From NCBI GenBank assembly GCA_024138015.1, contig JAMXBB010000006.1, positions 71,577,752 through 71,641,751 on the forward strand: 64,000 nucleotides of DNA. Direction: 5' to 3'. The notes beneath the pieces were generated by a model, which made no database searches, was not told the DNA's origin, and saw only the letters and a program-made list of their open reading frames with translations. Below are positions 11,611 to 22,949 of the stretch, one piece after another (the stretch's first letter is position 1; each line of letters opens with the position of its first letter). This DNA comes from Lumnitzera littorea. Its lineage: Eukaryota > Streptophyta > Magnoliopsida > Myrtales > Combretaceae. Position numbers and translations under genes: made by a program.

Positions 11611-12730
11611 ATCATGCCTTGATGCAAGCATGCTACTAGGGAGAATAGCTTAACTTACCCCATGCTAAGATTCACTAATTCATGGAAAAAGAAGCGATAT
11701 ATTAAGCTCTCCAAGAAAGAGTTTGGACCTGATGTTATCATTGGATGGGAAGCTTTGGTCAAGTGAGTTATGATGCTTGGGTAAGAGGGCATTTATAATT
11801 TGAAGCATGGGATTGGCTCTTGACTATTGATGAGCTAACTTATAAGGAGCTCACCTTAAAGTTTCTTAGTACCCTTACTTTAGCATCTGACATAATGGAG
11901 AATGGGATACAAAACACCATGTATTTCCGGTGTAATGGATCCACGATTGGTAACATAAATATATACCAAGAGTTTTGTGTACACTGAAGGATACAAGAAC
12001 TTGCCATATGGAATTGCCAAGATGGGTGAGTGATGCTTAAGCATGGTCAAAGGTGAGTACTAGTAGATCAATCTACGATCTCAAGAAATCATTTGCTTCA
12101 AATTTAAGAGATCATGCTCTCAAAATTATCTACTATGTTCTTACTAAGAGTATCATGGGGAGGAAATATTGTATGACGGTTGTTAATGAAATGGACATCT
12201 TATACTTGCATAATATAATGGAGAAGGCATCGATTAAATTTGGGTATTCATATGACCTTCTTCTTTAGAAGCCAGGCCATTAAGGGAAGAGTTGGACACG
12301 TTTTCATAGCCTTTTTTTATCACACAGTTTATGAAGAACATAGCCCAACTTCATGACCTCCCATCCATGTAGAGGATTAATCCCCTAACCTTGATCAATT
12401 TTGAGTCCATTTGCACTATGAAGCCGCCTACTCTACCCTAAGAACCATTACTAGAGCTACTCGAGGATGAGCCATCCACTTCATCCCAATAGCCTCAATC
12501 TTCTTCAGTTTTAGGCAAAATCAAGAAGATGGTCGGAAAGCTACTAAAGAGGTAGAAGACTCTTGAGTAGGAGGTATGGTATACGTGCACATCTATTGAA
12601 GCACTTCTCGCCTACCACGGGATTCCACTACCACCACTGCCACTACCAGCTTAAGTTTCTAATGATGAAACTGAAGAGAATGTTGAAGAGGAGGATAGCA
12701 ATGAGGAGGAAGAAGATTGAGTTCTCTTTT
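11611..12730 (+). pseudogene. Second ORF of element K (Athila env-position ORF), decayed
   Basis: Frames around 11680-11960 give RYIKLSKKEFGPDVII, LTIDELTYKELTLKFLSTL and NTMYFRCNGSTIG. An open stretch at 12053-12268 gives DLKKSFASNLRDHALKIIYY and ASIKFGYSYDLLL, and the C-terminus (12655-12720) is acidic, reading DETEENVEEEDSNEEEED before a TGA. This block order matches a protein commonly annotated as a plant retrotransposon or putative transposon protein in Athila-type elements, placed where Athila carries an extra, env-like ORF. Its role is unproven. Frameshifts occur near 11765 and 12030. I see no clear signal peptide or membrane segment. Confidence 0.65.
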
Positions 12731-14246
12731 CTTCTCATTTTCTTTTGAAAGACTTCATTCCTCATTTTAGTTTGGATGACTGTAATCATTGACAGTTTAC
12801 TTTTTCTTTCTTTATTGTTGATTGTTTAACTTTTCATTGACTGACAATTCTACAGGGAAGGTTATGACATGTTCAATTTAGTAGTTTTATAATTATTTAG
12901 TTTTGTTTAGTTGATTTCTTTTTCCTTGGTAATTTATTCACTTTTTTTTTTCCAAAGGAAACTTCAAGCTTAAATCTGTTAAATGGAATTTATGACTTTA
13001 GACATGAAAATTTTTATGATCAATGCCATAAATTGTGAAAGTTCCAATTTCTTTTTACTTTTCATTTTCTCCCTTTTTATTTTTATTTGTGTTTCCATGG
13101 TAGTGTACATTAAGGACAAAAAGTATGGTGGGAAAGAATAAGAATTTTATGTTAATGAGTACAAACTGATTAAGTATCATACACTTAAACCTGTTAGCTT
13201 TTGAAAAAAATAACTTTAGAAATTTATACTCCATCTGTATATATATAAGCAATTTTTTTTCCCCAAAATTTGCTCATAATTCCTTATGACCTTAGTCTAC
13301 TTTGCTAAAATTGAGCAATTAAATCTTTATGATTTAGAGTACCCTACTGCTTAAGCTTAATTTTAGGCTCGGGATTGACATAAATATTGATAGGTTAAGG
13401 ACTAGTTATTTTTATTTTTAAGCTTAATACCATAGGATAGTTATCGATCTCTCTTTTTTTTTTCTAAAAAATTTTAGATTGGATGAATAAGTGAGATTTG
13501 TCCTTTGAAAGTTTCTTGAAAAAATCAAATTAATTGGAGGCATAAGAAAAGGAAAGTTAAAAATTGGTGAGGATCAATCTTGGTCCCTTAAAAAGTTAGA
13601 TTATTTCCCACTGCCAATGAAAAAAGAAAATTAAATTAGAAATTGTCAAGGATCAGCCTTAGTTAATCTAAAGAGTAAGGTACTTTCCCACTATCAATAT
13701 AAAAACAAAAGGCTAAATTAGTAAGGATTGACCTTAGTTCATCAAAAGAGCGATGCATATTCCTAATGCTAATAAGATTCATTAAAGGAATTAATTTAAA
13801 CTAAAAAGCTTCTCAATGAAAATTGAAAAAAAAGTGAGGAGACAATTAGAGGTTGAGTTGATATAACATGCATCCGATTTGAGCTTTCGTGATTAAAATA
13901 ACTCAGAAAAGATTTCTCTCCTTTTGAGTTAAAATAATGAAATTCTTGTAACTCTTTCTTAGTTTGTTAATGTTTGTTTTGATCTTTAGTTTAGTTTTTG
14001 TCGAAGTGATGAGGCTAACTTTGAGTTACTTGGATTAATTTTTGAAATTTAGTAGTTCTTCAAGTGATATTATTTAAGTGTTCTAAGGGCATTATAAAGT
14101 CAAGGAATAAACGGTAATTTTGAAGGGAATTGCAAAGCTCTTCAATTTAAGGATGTATTTTTCTAAGGAAAATTGAAGATTTTCTCCTTAACATGTAATT
14201 GTTATGTTGTTTTGATTATTTTGCTTGAGGATAAGTAAAAGTTTAA
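12731..14246. other. Element K 3' untranslated region
   Basis: No gene is seen. It holds three diverged copies of a motif like GGTGAGGATCAATCTTGGTC followed by TTTCCCACT (about 13567-13620, 13649-13700, 13722-13760), an imperfect repeat of roughly 80 bp typical of 3' UTR satellites. T-rich and A-rich runs are frequent. Confidence 0.6.
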
Positions 14247-14259
14247 GTGTGGAGAAATT
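14247..14259 (+). other. Polypurine tract of element K
   Basis: The purine-rich stretch GTGTGGAGAAATT directly precedes the 3' LTR start TGAAAACAC at 14260, the place where plus-strand DNA synthesis is primed. It is preceded by AAGTAAAAGTTTAA, a context common upstream of Athila 3' LTRs. Confidence 0.7.
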
Positions 14260-15156
14260 TGAAAACACTTATTTAGCATATATATTTTATGATAGTTTTG
14301 CTTGATTTTATCTATTAATCATGTTGGTTTTATGATGATTTGGAGCTTAATTCGTTAATATTTCATTTGTGGAATTTTGGAAGCTTTTGATGAAATTTTT
14401 AGAGATTTTTATGATGTTTTGAAGTTGAACTATAAAAGCGCAATGATTGAGTGGTTGAAGTGAAGGAACTCATACAAGAATTGAAGTTCAAAGAGGACCA
14501 CGTACAACCACCATGGCCGTGATCTTGGCTATGTACCTCTTGTCAAGAATTTCCATCAAATTAGGAGGATTTGCATGAGAAGCATAAGACCATGCCTAAC
14601 TTCTACGGCCATGATCTTACAATGTGGTGATTCTATGATTTATGAATCTTCTATTTTAATAAGTTTTCTTTGTAAATCTAAGTCTGACCTCCATAAATAG
14701 GTGTTTAGCTTTAGGTTGCAAAGAGAGCCCTTTTGAGAAGAACTCGTAGAATAAAAATTATACAAGGGTTTCTCTCTTATTTTCTTCTTCTTTCTATTTT
14801 GTAGTAACTTTGTTTATTCTTAGTAAATTGTTATTAAACCTTAACTTCTAATGTGACTATTGATATATTCTCTATGATGTTTCTTTATTTCAATCTATGT
14901 TTTTGCATCTTCCGATCTAATTGTGTTGCATTTAATTGTCTTTAATTTGATTTTATTGGTAATTGGATTAATGTATGAGTCTTCTATAGAGTTTGTAAGA
15001 TCCTATAGTATGACTAACTAATATAATTAAAAGGAATTGACTTGACTAAATCATCAAGCTTTTTGGTTTCTTCATATTAGGGTAACCTAATAGTGAGATT
15101 TAAGGTTATAATGCAATCTTAAGATACTTTATGCAAAAAGGATTTGTGTGGAATAT

Positions 15157-18100
15157 TATCATATCCTAGCTTAGTACGGAATGCACCATCATATAGGAAT
15201 ACCTATTAGAAACTATCTCAACTTGTTCATTCATTAAAAGAAAACTTTATTTTTATGATAATGGGGTTGCTATATCTGAGTTTAACTAGACATTTAGTTA
15301 CAACTTATATATACAGTTCACTATTTACATCAAAACATAAACCATCCTTTCACTTTGACACATTTAAAATAGTAGGATTCCCAACTTAGTATAGATTCCA
15401 TCCAAGAGTCACTGACTCCGACTAACGTTCTCAGTATATATCCCCCCTAATATTGGGCCCTTCACGATACTATTAACATGAGGATCAAATATTTTATCCC
15501 CTCAGCTACTTGAGTTGAGTAAGAGTAGATAACATATAATATAGGCAATATCATAACTGAAACATTGCAATCATAAACAACAGGTTTAGCTTTACACATA
15601 CATTAACCCAACTAGGCATTTACTACTACCAATGCAGTATGCTATACTCATATACGTAGCATGCATTAGTACTGATATAACGTTTAAGAACCTATGGGCA
15701 ACAATGAGCCGCTTGGGAGTAGGACCCTTACCAAATTAGACTACATACTGTAGTAGTCTACCAATATCAAAAAAGGTAACAAGGAGTTCCCTTAGGAGTA
15801 GGACCCCTAACTTTGTTTTACAAACTTTAGACTACATACTGTAGTTCACCAAATTAAAGAGGCAACAAGGCTAACTTAGACTACATATTGTAGTCTATCA
15901 AATTTGACAATCAAAATAGTCAAGATATTTGGGCAATGCAAATCTATATGCTTTTAAAAACTGAGTTCATAAAGCTACAATTTTTCCTTGATCACTTAAA
16001 AGCCTTATTCTAAAAATTCCAACTCATAGGTTCCTTTTTGTGCCATACCGTGCCATGCCATGATATGCAATAACAACTTAGGAATATCAATCAACACAAT
16101 CAATTTTTAAGTTTTATTCAACCTAGTTATCTGATTTTAGTTTTCGAACTCTCTCTAGTAGAAATCTAGCATCTCACTTAGGGTTCACTTAGGTGAATAC
16201 CCAAAAGATTGAGTTACCGATCCCTTCACTCTCTAAGTTAGTATAATCATTCGTAAACATTGCATCAACACCTAACATAACAGCATAACAGTTTAACCAA
16301 GATACAATTACTTTCATTCAAAATCACTACATCAGCATTTACTATAATAATATATTAGTTTACCTAAGATATACACATATTCAATTAATATAGCATTAAA
16401 CAGTACACAGTGTTATAAATAGCAATATATCTACTCTAAGAATGGGTTAGATCCATTTACTTGGGCTTAATAATAGTGCAAAATCCTAAATTTGATGATG
16501 TGATCCTCCCTTACTTATCATACCTATGAAATTATAACACATTCTTCAAATCAACTATGGGTCGAATCCAAACTCTTATAAGCTTTTACCATCACATTTA
16601 TAAACTTCGTTTGACCATATCTTACTCATTTTTTATCTAATTTTAGTAAACTTTATATTGTCATAATTGTTATTTTGAGTATTACTAAGATATTTTAAGA
16701 ATCAAGATTGATTAATATGGTTATAAGCTTGAAAATACTCCTTTCCTGCTACTGACTTGATCATTCATTATTGTAACTCCAAAATTAACCTGAACAAACT
16801 TTACTTCTAAACTAAAAACCCTAAAAATTATATTTTCCAAACTTGCCCAGCAGCTCTTAATATACCCCAAAGTGTTCATTTGAAATGGATTTAATAAATA
16901 TTTTAATATTACTAATTACTATATTACATATTAAGCTAATATATAGGTTTATACTAAGAAAATACACAATAAATAGTGTACGAACCTAATTAATTTCATG
17001 AAAAATCCTATATACTTAAAAACATATGCATTTTAATTATTGACCATTAATTTCACTAAACTAGCTATTATCTATTTTTATGAAAATAGCGATTTTAACT
17101 CGAAATTATGCAAAATTAAGGAAATTAAAAAAATTTACATGTGAGATAAAAAATAAGTATTCCAAATATCATTATAAACATCTAGAAATCAAAATACATA
17201 GGGTTCATACATTGATTTTATTAAAAACTAATTAATTTGACAAAACAATAAAATCGATAGTTTTATCCAAATTAATTATAATAATTAGTAAACATGGAGA
17301 TTTTCGAAATTTCTTGTTTCTAAAATTAAATAAATATATTAAGTGTATTATATACAAAAATTACTCTTGAAACAATATCATCTAATATTTATAAAAATTT
17401 ATTCAATTTTCACCCAAATAGAGCATTTTTTTAAGAACCCTATATTTTCACAAATTATTTAATTAAAATAAAATTAGTAAATTAATATAAAGCAAAAATA
17501 ACCTTAGAAAACCAAATTTCATAATTAATTAACAATATTTGATATTTTTAGAAATTATATGAACTTATTGGTAAAAATTGGGTTCGCCTGAACCGATTAC
17601 CTCCAACCACCATCGAATTGCCGCACCTTATTGAAACAACTAAGTGCACCATCCCCTTTTTAACCCCTGAGTTGCTCCAAGTCAAGTTGTGATTTAGTAC
17701 ACAAACCACCTTAGACTAATTTTAACCTTATTTCTTGTTCTATTTTTATTTTATTTTATTTTTCTAGTTTTTCTAAATTACCTTCTTGTTATTTTTAGAG
17801 TGCTAAGATATTGTAAATGAGGGTTTGGATCCTATTTATAATTTTTCAAATTTGTTTGATTTAGTAAAAATTGGACATTTGTTTACCACATATCATTTTT
17901 CCCTTTTCACTAGGTGCCATGTGTCATTTTCGAGTCAACTAGGTATTGACTCATGTTTTCCAATTAATCCTAAGTTGCCACATCATTTGATGACTCATGC
18001 ACTCATTTTTTTAATTAATTTTATATTATTTTACCTTATTTTTATAATTTATTGTTATTATATGTACATATTTAATGCATATAATGCATATCACATGTAA

Positions 18101-18422
18101 ATACATGTATGTTACGTATAATTCAATTTCATTTATTATTTTTGAAAGTTAATTAACTTATCTCTAATATCTTGCTAGATCTGAAAGTTCAAATTTCATA
18201 TTTTCAGTAATTATCAATTTTATTGATAAATTGATGTTTTTCTTAAATTAACCCTTTTATATAGCTCATTTTGAGAAATTGATTTTACTTGAATTATTTT
18301 GTCTAACTTTTTTAATCTTACTGTAAAGTTTGAAATAAAACAGATAATATGGCCCGATGCCATAAATTTAGGGGCTCAGATCCTAAGGTTATCGAACTGG
18401 TTGGAAAACTCGAGGTATTACA
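15157..18422 (+). repeat. Solo LTR B (long-LTR family, plus orientation)
   Basis: B starts TATCATATCC and ends GGTATTACA. The start corresponds to TGTCACGCC of solo LTR D with C to T and G to A changes. It is flanked by AATAT (15152-15156) and AGTAT (18423-18427), a target duplication with one transition. The K 5' LTR shows the uninterrupted target with AGTAT near 8425. B is 3266 bp without recognisable coding. Its 3' end shares a GGGCTC-AAATTTAG-type block with D. Confidence 0.83.
15704..15905 (+). repeat. Diverged tandem repeat with palindromic cores, inside B
   Basis: Three diverged units of about 60-95 bp each contain TAGACTACATACTGTAG or a close variant (at about 15737, 15828 and 15877). 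GACTACA...TGTAGTC is an inverted repeat. Units also share GGAGTAGGACCCnTA and GGnAACAAGG. The other long LTRs have their own, different, minor repeats in the same region. Confidence 0.8.
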
Positions 18423-18868
18423 AGTATACTTTAGGTTCGAAATCAATTAGATATGCAAGTTCGATTAATTCATATTAGGAATCTCTACTGTCCAAAATTG
18501 TAATCGAGGTTGAAAAATTATATAGAATTAAGTGTATATAAGATAAGATTTACTAAGGATTATGCATCTCTTTGAACTTAGCTAGTTTTGTTATTAATTC
18601 TGTTATTTTAATTAATTATACTATCGATTATTGTCATACTTTTAGTTTATCCATTCTTATTATTGTTCTTCACTTTATTGTTTATTTAATTATTCTTTTT
18701 AATTGTAAAAGTTAAACAATTGGGAATTGTAGGGAAAAATTGCTAATAATTTAAGATTTACTCATGCTCATGGTTCTCTATGGTATCGACAAATAGGACT
18801 CAAATTATTTAATAACTTAACTAGGTGCATTTGCCTAATATTGTCTCGTGTATGTACTTAATTAGGTT

Positions 18869-18886
18869 CACAAATAGATAACACCA
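18869..18886 (-). other. Primer-binding site of element L
   Basis: On the minus strand it reads TGGTGTTATCTATTTGTG. It resembles the PBS of element E (TGGCATCGTCTATTTTTT), both being decayed forms of a TGGCGCCGTCTGTGGG-type site known in Tat elements. It abuts the L LTR at 18889, and K inserted immediately to its left. The identification depends on this position and is moderate. Confidence 0.55.
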
Positions 18887-18888
18887 AA

Positions 18889-19535
18889 TATTGATGGTTA
18901 GATTTTGTAAGGTTGTAGGTGACCTATACAAAGAAGCAAATGTAAGCTTAAAGAGAGCACTAAAGGTGGTTTGAATGTAGCTACTCCAATACTTGAGTTC
19001 ATAAGATGTAGGAGAGAGTGTATAAAGTGTGTAGAATATGGGTTTTAAAATTGTTTACCAAAATGTTGATCTTCTAATAATAGAGGAGACTACCAAGCTA
19101 TATTAGGAAATAGATAAGCCTTTCATTATCCTCTTTTTTACTTTAGATTGTGTGGAGAGTATCCTAGGGGTAGACTATTGATAATTGTTAACTTACCTTA
19201 TCTAGTTGACTATTCTCACTTAGTCTTTACTTAAATCAATAAGCTAGGCTTGGCTAGCTTTAGCTTGAAGGCCCAAACTCCACAGAGTATGTCGAAGATA
19301 TAAGCTTAGATTGGGTTTTTAATAAGGTCAACCAACCTCTAGAAAGTCTGGTCCGTATGTTGGCAAGGTCATCCTTGAAGTTAGAGACTTATCGTGGATT
19401 CTAGCAAGATTAGCCATACTCTTGAGAGCTGGCTTGAGTTTCAATAAGGTCAGTCTTAGCTCTAAGGGCTTAACTTATGCTCTAAAAGAGGCCATCCTAG
19501 ATTTGGAGGCTCATGTCCAAAATAGCTTATCAACA
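18889..19535 (-). repeat. 5' LTR of element L (Tat type)
   Basis: On the minus strand it starts TGTTGATAAGCTATTTTGG and ends CCATCAATA. The start resembles solo LTR N (TATTGATAGGATATTTTG) and both end ATCAATA. Its length of 647 bp is in the range of Tat LTRs. The right end is followed by ATCCT, a possible target duplication whose partner is not in view. Confidence 0.65.
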
Positions 19536-21420
19536 ATCCTATGCAACTAACTAAGCATATCCTTAAAAACTACTTTACAGTGATAAGGACCTTTTATTGT
19601 AAGGTTCGACAAATAAATAGGGTCTTCAATATAATAAACTTAGTAGCTATCTAAGTAGTCTCACATAAAGGAGAAAAGAAAAAAAAAATGATGTTTACAC
19701 CAACAATTGAAAAACTCTAATCCGATTAATGAAAGTTAAAATTTATAGTAATGTAAAACCGAAGATAAATTAAGGAAAAAAAAAAAGAAGAATTAATTTT
19801 CTAAGATAACAATAGAAGGGTAAATAGGTATAAAAAAGTGAGGGTAGATTGGATTGGCAACTATCTTATACCTTCCTTAATCCTAACGAAGCCTCATCTT
19901 TCCCTTCCTTTACTCTCACATGGTTTCACTCTTTTGTTTAACCTTTCTATTACTTTTGTTTTCAAGTCACTAAAGGATTAAGATAAGTTAAGAAATTTTA
20001 TAGTAAAGTTGTGGATTTTAATATGCTTGTACAAATTTAATTGAGGGTTCCCTAACACAACTCCAAACCTAAGTTGATCTGTTGAAAGCAATGAAGGGTT
20101 TCATAGATTAATTGGAAAACATGGTAAGTTAATGTTTTAAGATTTGATTATGACTAGGAAAACATTTTCTAAGAGTAACTAAAGGATAGAACTTTTTGTG
20201 TATTATGTATTCATGTTTAAGTTTTGACGAAGGATTTTGAACTTCATTTTTTAGGATTTAACATAACTTGATTTAAAGGCTTAGATGGGAAGTAATCCTA
20301 AAAGTGTTTGAATGATCTCTAAGATCGAAACCTTTATTTCGCATTTGATAATATTGTGGGTACAAGAGTTTCCAAGGAAATAAGTAAGTATCAAAGACTC
20401 ATTAAATCATGTATTTGATTATTTAAAATTTTTGAAAAGATGGTCAAACAAATTAAAATCTATGTGAGCAAATTGTGTTAAGGTGAGCTTGAGGAGAAGA
20501 GATGAAGTTAGAGAAGTGTTTGAAAATTTTTTGGAAAGTTATTGGAATTTTCAAGAAGAAAATTCAATTAGTTAATTACAATAACAATTATAATGTTATC
20601 TAAACAATACGTCTCAACAATGACAATAAAATCTCAACATTGATGCTAGTCATAATAATTAGTGTAAGACATGTGTATTTATATATTCTATATAAGTATA
20701 TAAAAAGGATTAAATGTTTATGTGTAGACATATATGTGGATTTAAGTAAGTGATGATAAGAATACAAAAGTAAGTGATAAAGTAACAATAATAAAATAAT
20801 GATGATATATAATAGCACATATAAACATTCATATGTATATGTATAACATATATTAATTTAATCATTTTAAGTTAATTAAACCTTATGACTAAAATAGTTA
20901 TGAGTTAGTGATTAACCTTAATCAATGACCTATAACTTAATTAATAAAAAGTTAATAACCTTAATAAATCTAAATGATAAAAGGACATAAGTTGACATAA
21001 TTAACAAAGTTAATAATCTATAATTAATTTGTTTGATGAAAGTTAATGGCCTTTAACTAATTTAAGTACTAGAAAGTAATTAAAACTTAGAATTTCATAT
21101 AATTGTAGGGTACTAACAAGTTAATAGGTTGTTTATAACAGAATAAGATTGTTAAAATAGTTAGTCAATTATATTGAATTAGATTTTATTACTATAAGTT
21201 AATTATAAGATGGTTTTTATACATTGTTATCTATCTAATAAATGGTAATAGATAGTTATATTAGGTGTTAGACAATAAGTTAATACTTTTTAGTTAATGG
21301 TTATTTAAAATAAGGTAGTATATCACTAAGAAAATAATAGATGCTTAGTATATAACCTATTTGTAGGTTAAACCTTGACCATACGTTTTAATGTAGATTG
21401 TTGTGGAGTGTAGTTTGTAA
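19536..21420. other. AT-rich unassigned region
   Basis: No gene is recognised. The first 500 bases include A-runs (19677-19688, 19779-19790) and a pyrimidine-rich block (19870-19960). The region 20590-21340 is rich in TTAA and TAAT words (GTTAATAA, TTAATTAA). It may be another old long-LTR copy, since the succession of a pyrimidine-rich block and AT-rich stretches resembles solo LTR A, but no termini could be fixed. Confidence 0.4.
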
Positions 21421-21429
21421 AGAGTTCTC

Positions 21430-21992
21430 CTTAAGTCTAAAATACCAGGTGTCATCTCAGAATATTTGCCAATATAGATTAAGGAAGAAATGGGGCTTTG
21501 TGTAAGTTAGTGAGCCTACAAAACAAAGGACAGTGAGGGGGCATCGGGGTGTTGTCTAGCGTGGCCACTCTAATACTTAAGTTAAGCGTATGCTTGACTA
21601 GAGTAAGAGTACTTAAAGACAGAATGTAAGCTCAAGTACATAAATTGCAAAGTGGTTTACCATTAGGTGATGGCCTTATATTTATAGAGGAGTAAAGCTT
21701 GCAGTTGAAGAGGAGTAAGTAGGTAGAAGCCATATCCGCAAGTACAGGAGAGTAGAGCCACGATATCTGATGTGTTCCACAAATATAGGAGGTAGTTGTT
21801 GACTTAGTTGTTAGCCTTATCTATATTCTTTTAGTTGTTGGTAATCATTCTTGTTGGGTAGGTTGCCTAATGGACTAGGCTGAAATCGGCTACGAGGGGA
21901 AGACTAAGTCTTCAGGGGGTACATCTTATATCGTAAGCCATATTAGGTTGACATAGCCATAAAAGGCCCATGTCTAAAAGGTCTAATTAACA
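21430..21992 (-). repeat. LTR P, Tat-like, probably solo; left end approximate
   Basis: The right end, read on the minus strand, is TGTTAATTAGACCTTTTAGA, close to the start of the L LTR. Internally, a CTAATACTTAAG block (about 21570) and a GTGGTTTACC...TATAGAGGAG block (21651-21700) align with L (18983 and 19050-19085). No PBS is seen on the left side, so a solo LTR or a fragment is more likely than a full element. The left end could not be fixed. Confidence 0.5.
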
Positions 21993-22099
21993 CAAAGAAT
22001 CCAAATTTAAAACTATATTTGTAGGTTATGATTTTAGTTTCCCTTTAAGCATTAATATATGATGAGTTTTTATATAAATGTATTAGGTTTTAATACCAG

Positions 22100-22900
22100 A
22101 TAGGAACCTGGTATGGAATGTCGACGTCACATACCAAGTCGATTAGACGAAGGCTGAGGTAAGAGCAAGACTAAGAAACCTGAGATCTGAAGAGACCAGG
22201 GTCAGAGTTCTGGGAGGAAAACCTAAGAAATTAAATGTTTTAAATGCCTTGGCAATGGATACGTGGCTAGTCAATGTCCGAACCACCGAGTTATGACCAT
22301 AAAGGGAGACAAGCCCTAGTTTAAAGTAGAAAGTGTGAGTGAAGGAGAGGAAGAAGTGGCAACCAATCGGATGCTAGAAGAATTTGAGAAAGATCAGGAG
22401 GCTGAGATACCCCCTAAGGGTGAAGCCGAGTATTGCTTTGTTGTTCGGCAATCTCTCAATACTTTTATGGCTAATGAAAATGAGCAAAGAGAGAACCTCT
22501 TTCATATGAATTATTGGGTGAATGGCAAACTATGTACCGTGATCATTGACAGAGGGAGTTATATCAACATCATCATATAAGGGGTAGTTATAGCTATGAA
22601 ATTGTCGACTACTCCATACCCCAAGCTGTATAACATTCACTAGCTGAATGAGAAAGGATGATTACACGTTTTTGAGGAAGTCAGAGTGCTAATTACTATT
22701 GGTGATGGGTATAGGGATGAGGTGATGTGTGATGTCCTCCCCATGAGTGCATCTCACATATTACTCAATTGACCATGGCTATTTGACTTGAGGGTATTAC
22801 ATGATGGGTATAGAAACATTAACATGTTTCAAAAGGATGAGAAGAAAGTTATATTGACACCTATGAGTCCTGAAGAAGTGCAAGAAGCCTAGGAAAAGGT
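22100..22900 (+). pseudogene. gag C-terminus and protease of element F
   Basis: At 22237-22280 the frame gives CFKCLGNGYVASQC, a CCHC zinc knuckle whose His is Tyr here (CAC to TAC). A 246-base open stretch from 22335 leads to the protease with VNGKLCTVIIDRGSYINI, where the catalytic D-S/T-G motif has become D-R-G and the following Cys is Tyr. Downstream, SHILLN*PWLFDLRV is the usual protease C-terminal block with TGA for Arg or Trp. The protein would process Gag-Pol; as it stands it is inactive. Confidence 0.82.
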
Positions 22901-22949
22901 TGTTAGATCTCTACAGCGGAAGTCCTTAGTGATTTCTCGAGCTTAGTTT

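Larger units (their letters stand above)
4365..18864 (+). mobile_element. Element K: Athila derivative lacking pol, with two nested solo LTRs
   Basis: K has a 5' LTR (4365-8842), PBS (8849-8866), gag (from 9178), a second ORF in the env position (about 11.6-12.7 kb), a polypurine tract and a 3' LTR (14260-18864). Flanking pentamers AGTTC (4360-4364) and GGTTC (18865-18869) form a target-site duplication with one transition. Removing solo LTRs A and B leaves LTRs of about 1.30 and 1.33 kb that align over their length. No protease, RT, RNase H or integrase is present between gag and the second ORF, so K would have depended on proteins supplied by other elements. It inserted into element L between L's PBS and gag. 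Confidence 0.88.
14260..18864 (+). repeat. 3' LTR of element K, interrupted by solo LTR B
   Basis: LTR sequence is at 14260-15156 and 18428-18864. It aligns with the 5' LTR, including a CATAAATAG box at 14692-14700 that would be the promoter TATA region. The end at 18864 reads TTAATTA where the 5' LTR has CAACTA. GGTTC follows as target duplication. Confidence 0.87.

Noticed and set aside
15736..15900. CRISPR-like repeat-spacer pattern in solo LTR B
   Set aside because: Only three diverged units with unequal spacing, in plant LTR DNA. CRISPR arrays do not occur in this setting.
17825..18100. 91-codon open frame
   Set aside because: It lies inside solo LTR B, is rich in Phe, Ile and Tyr as expected of AT-rich DNA, and has no family motif.
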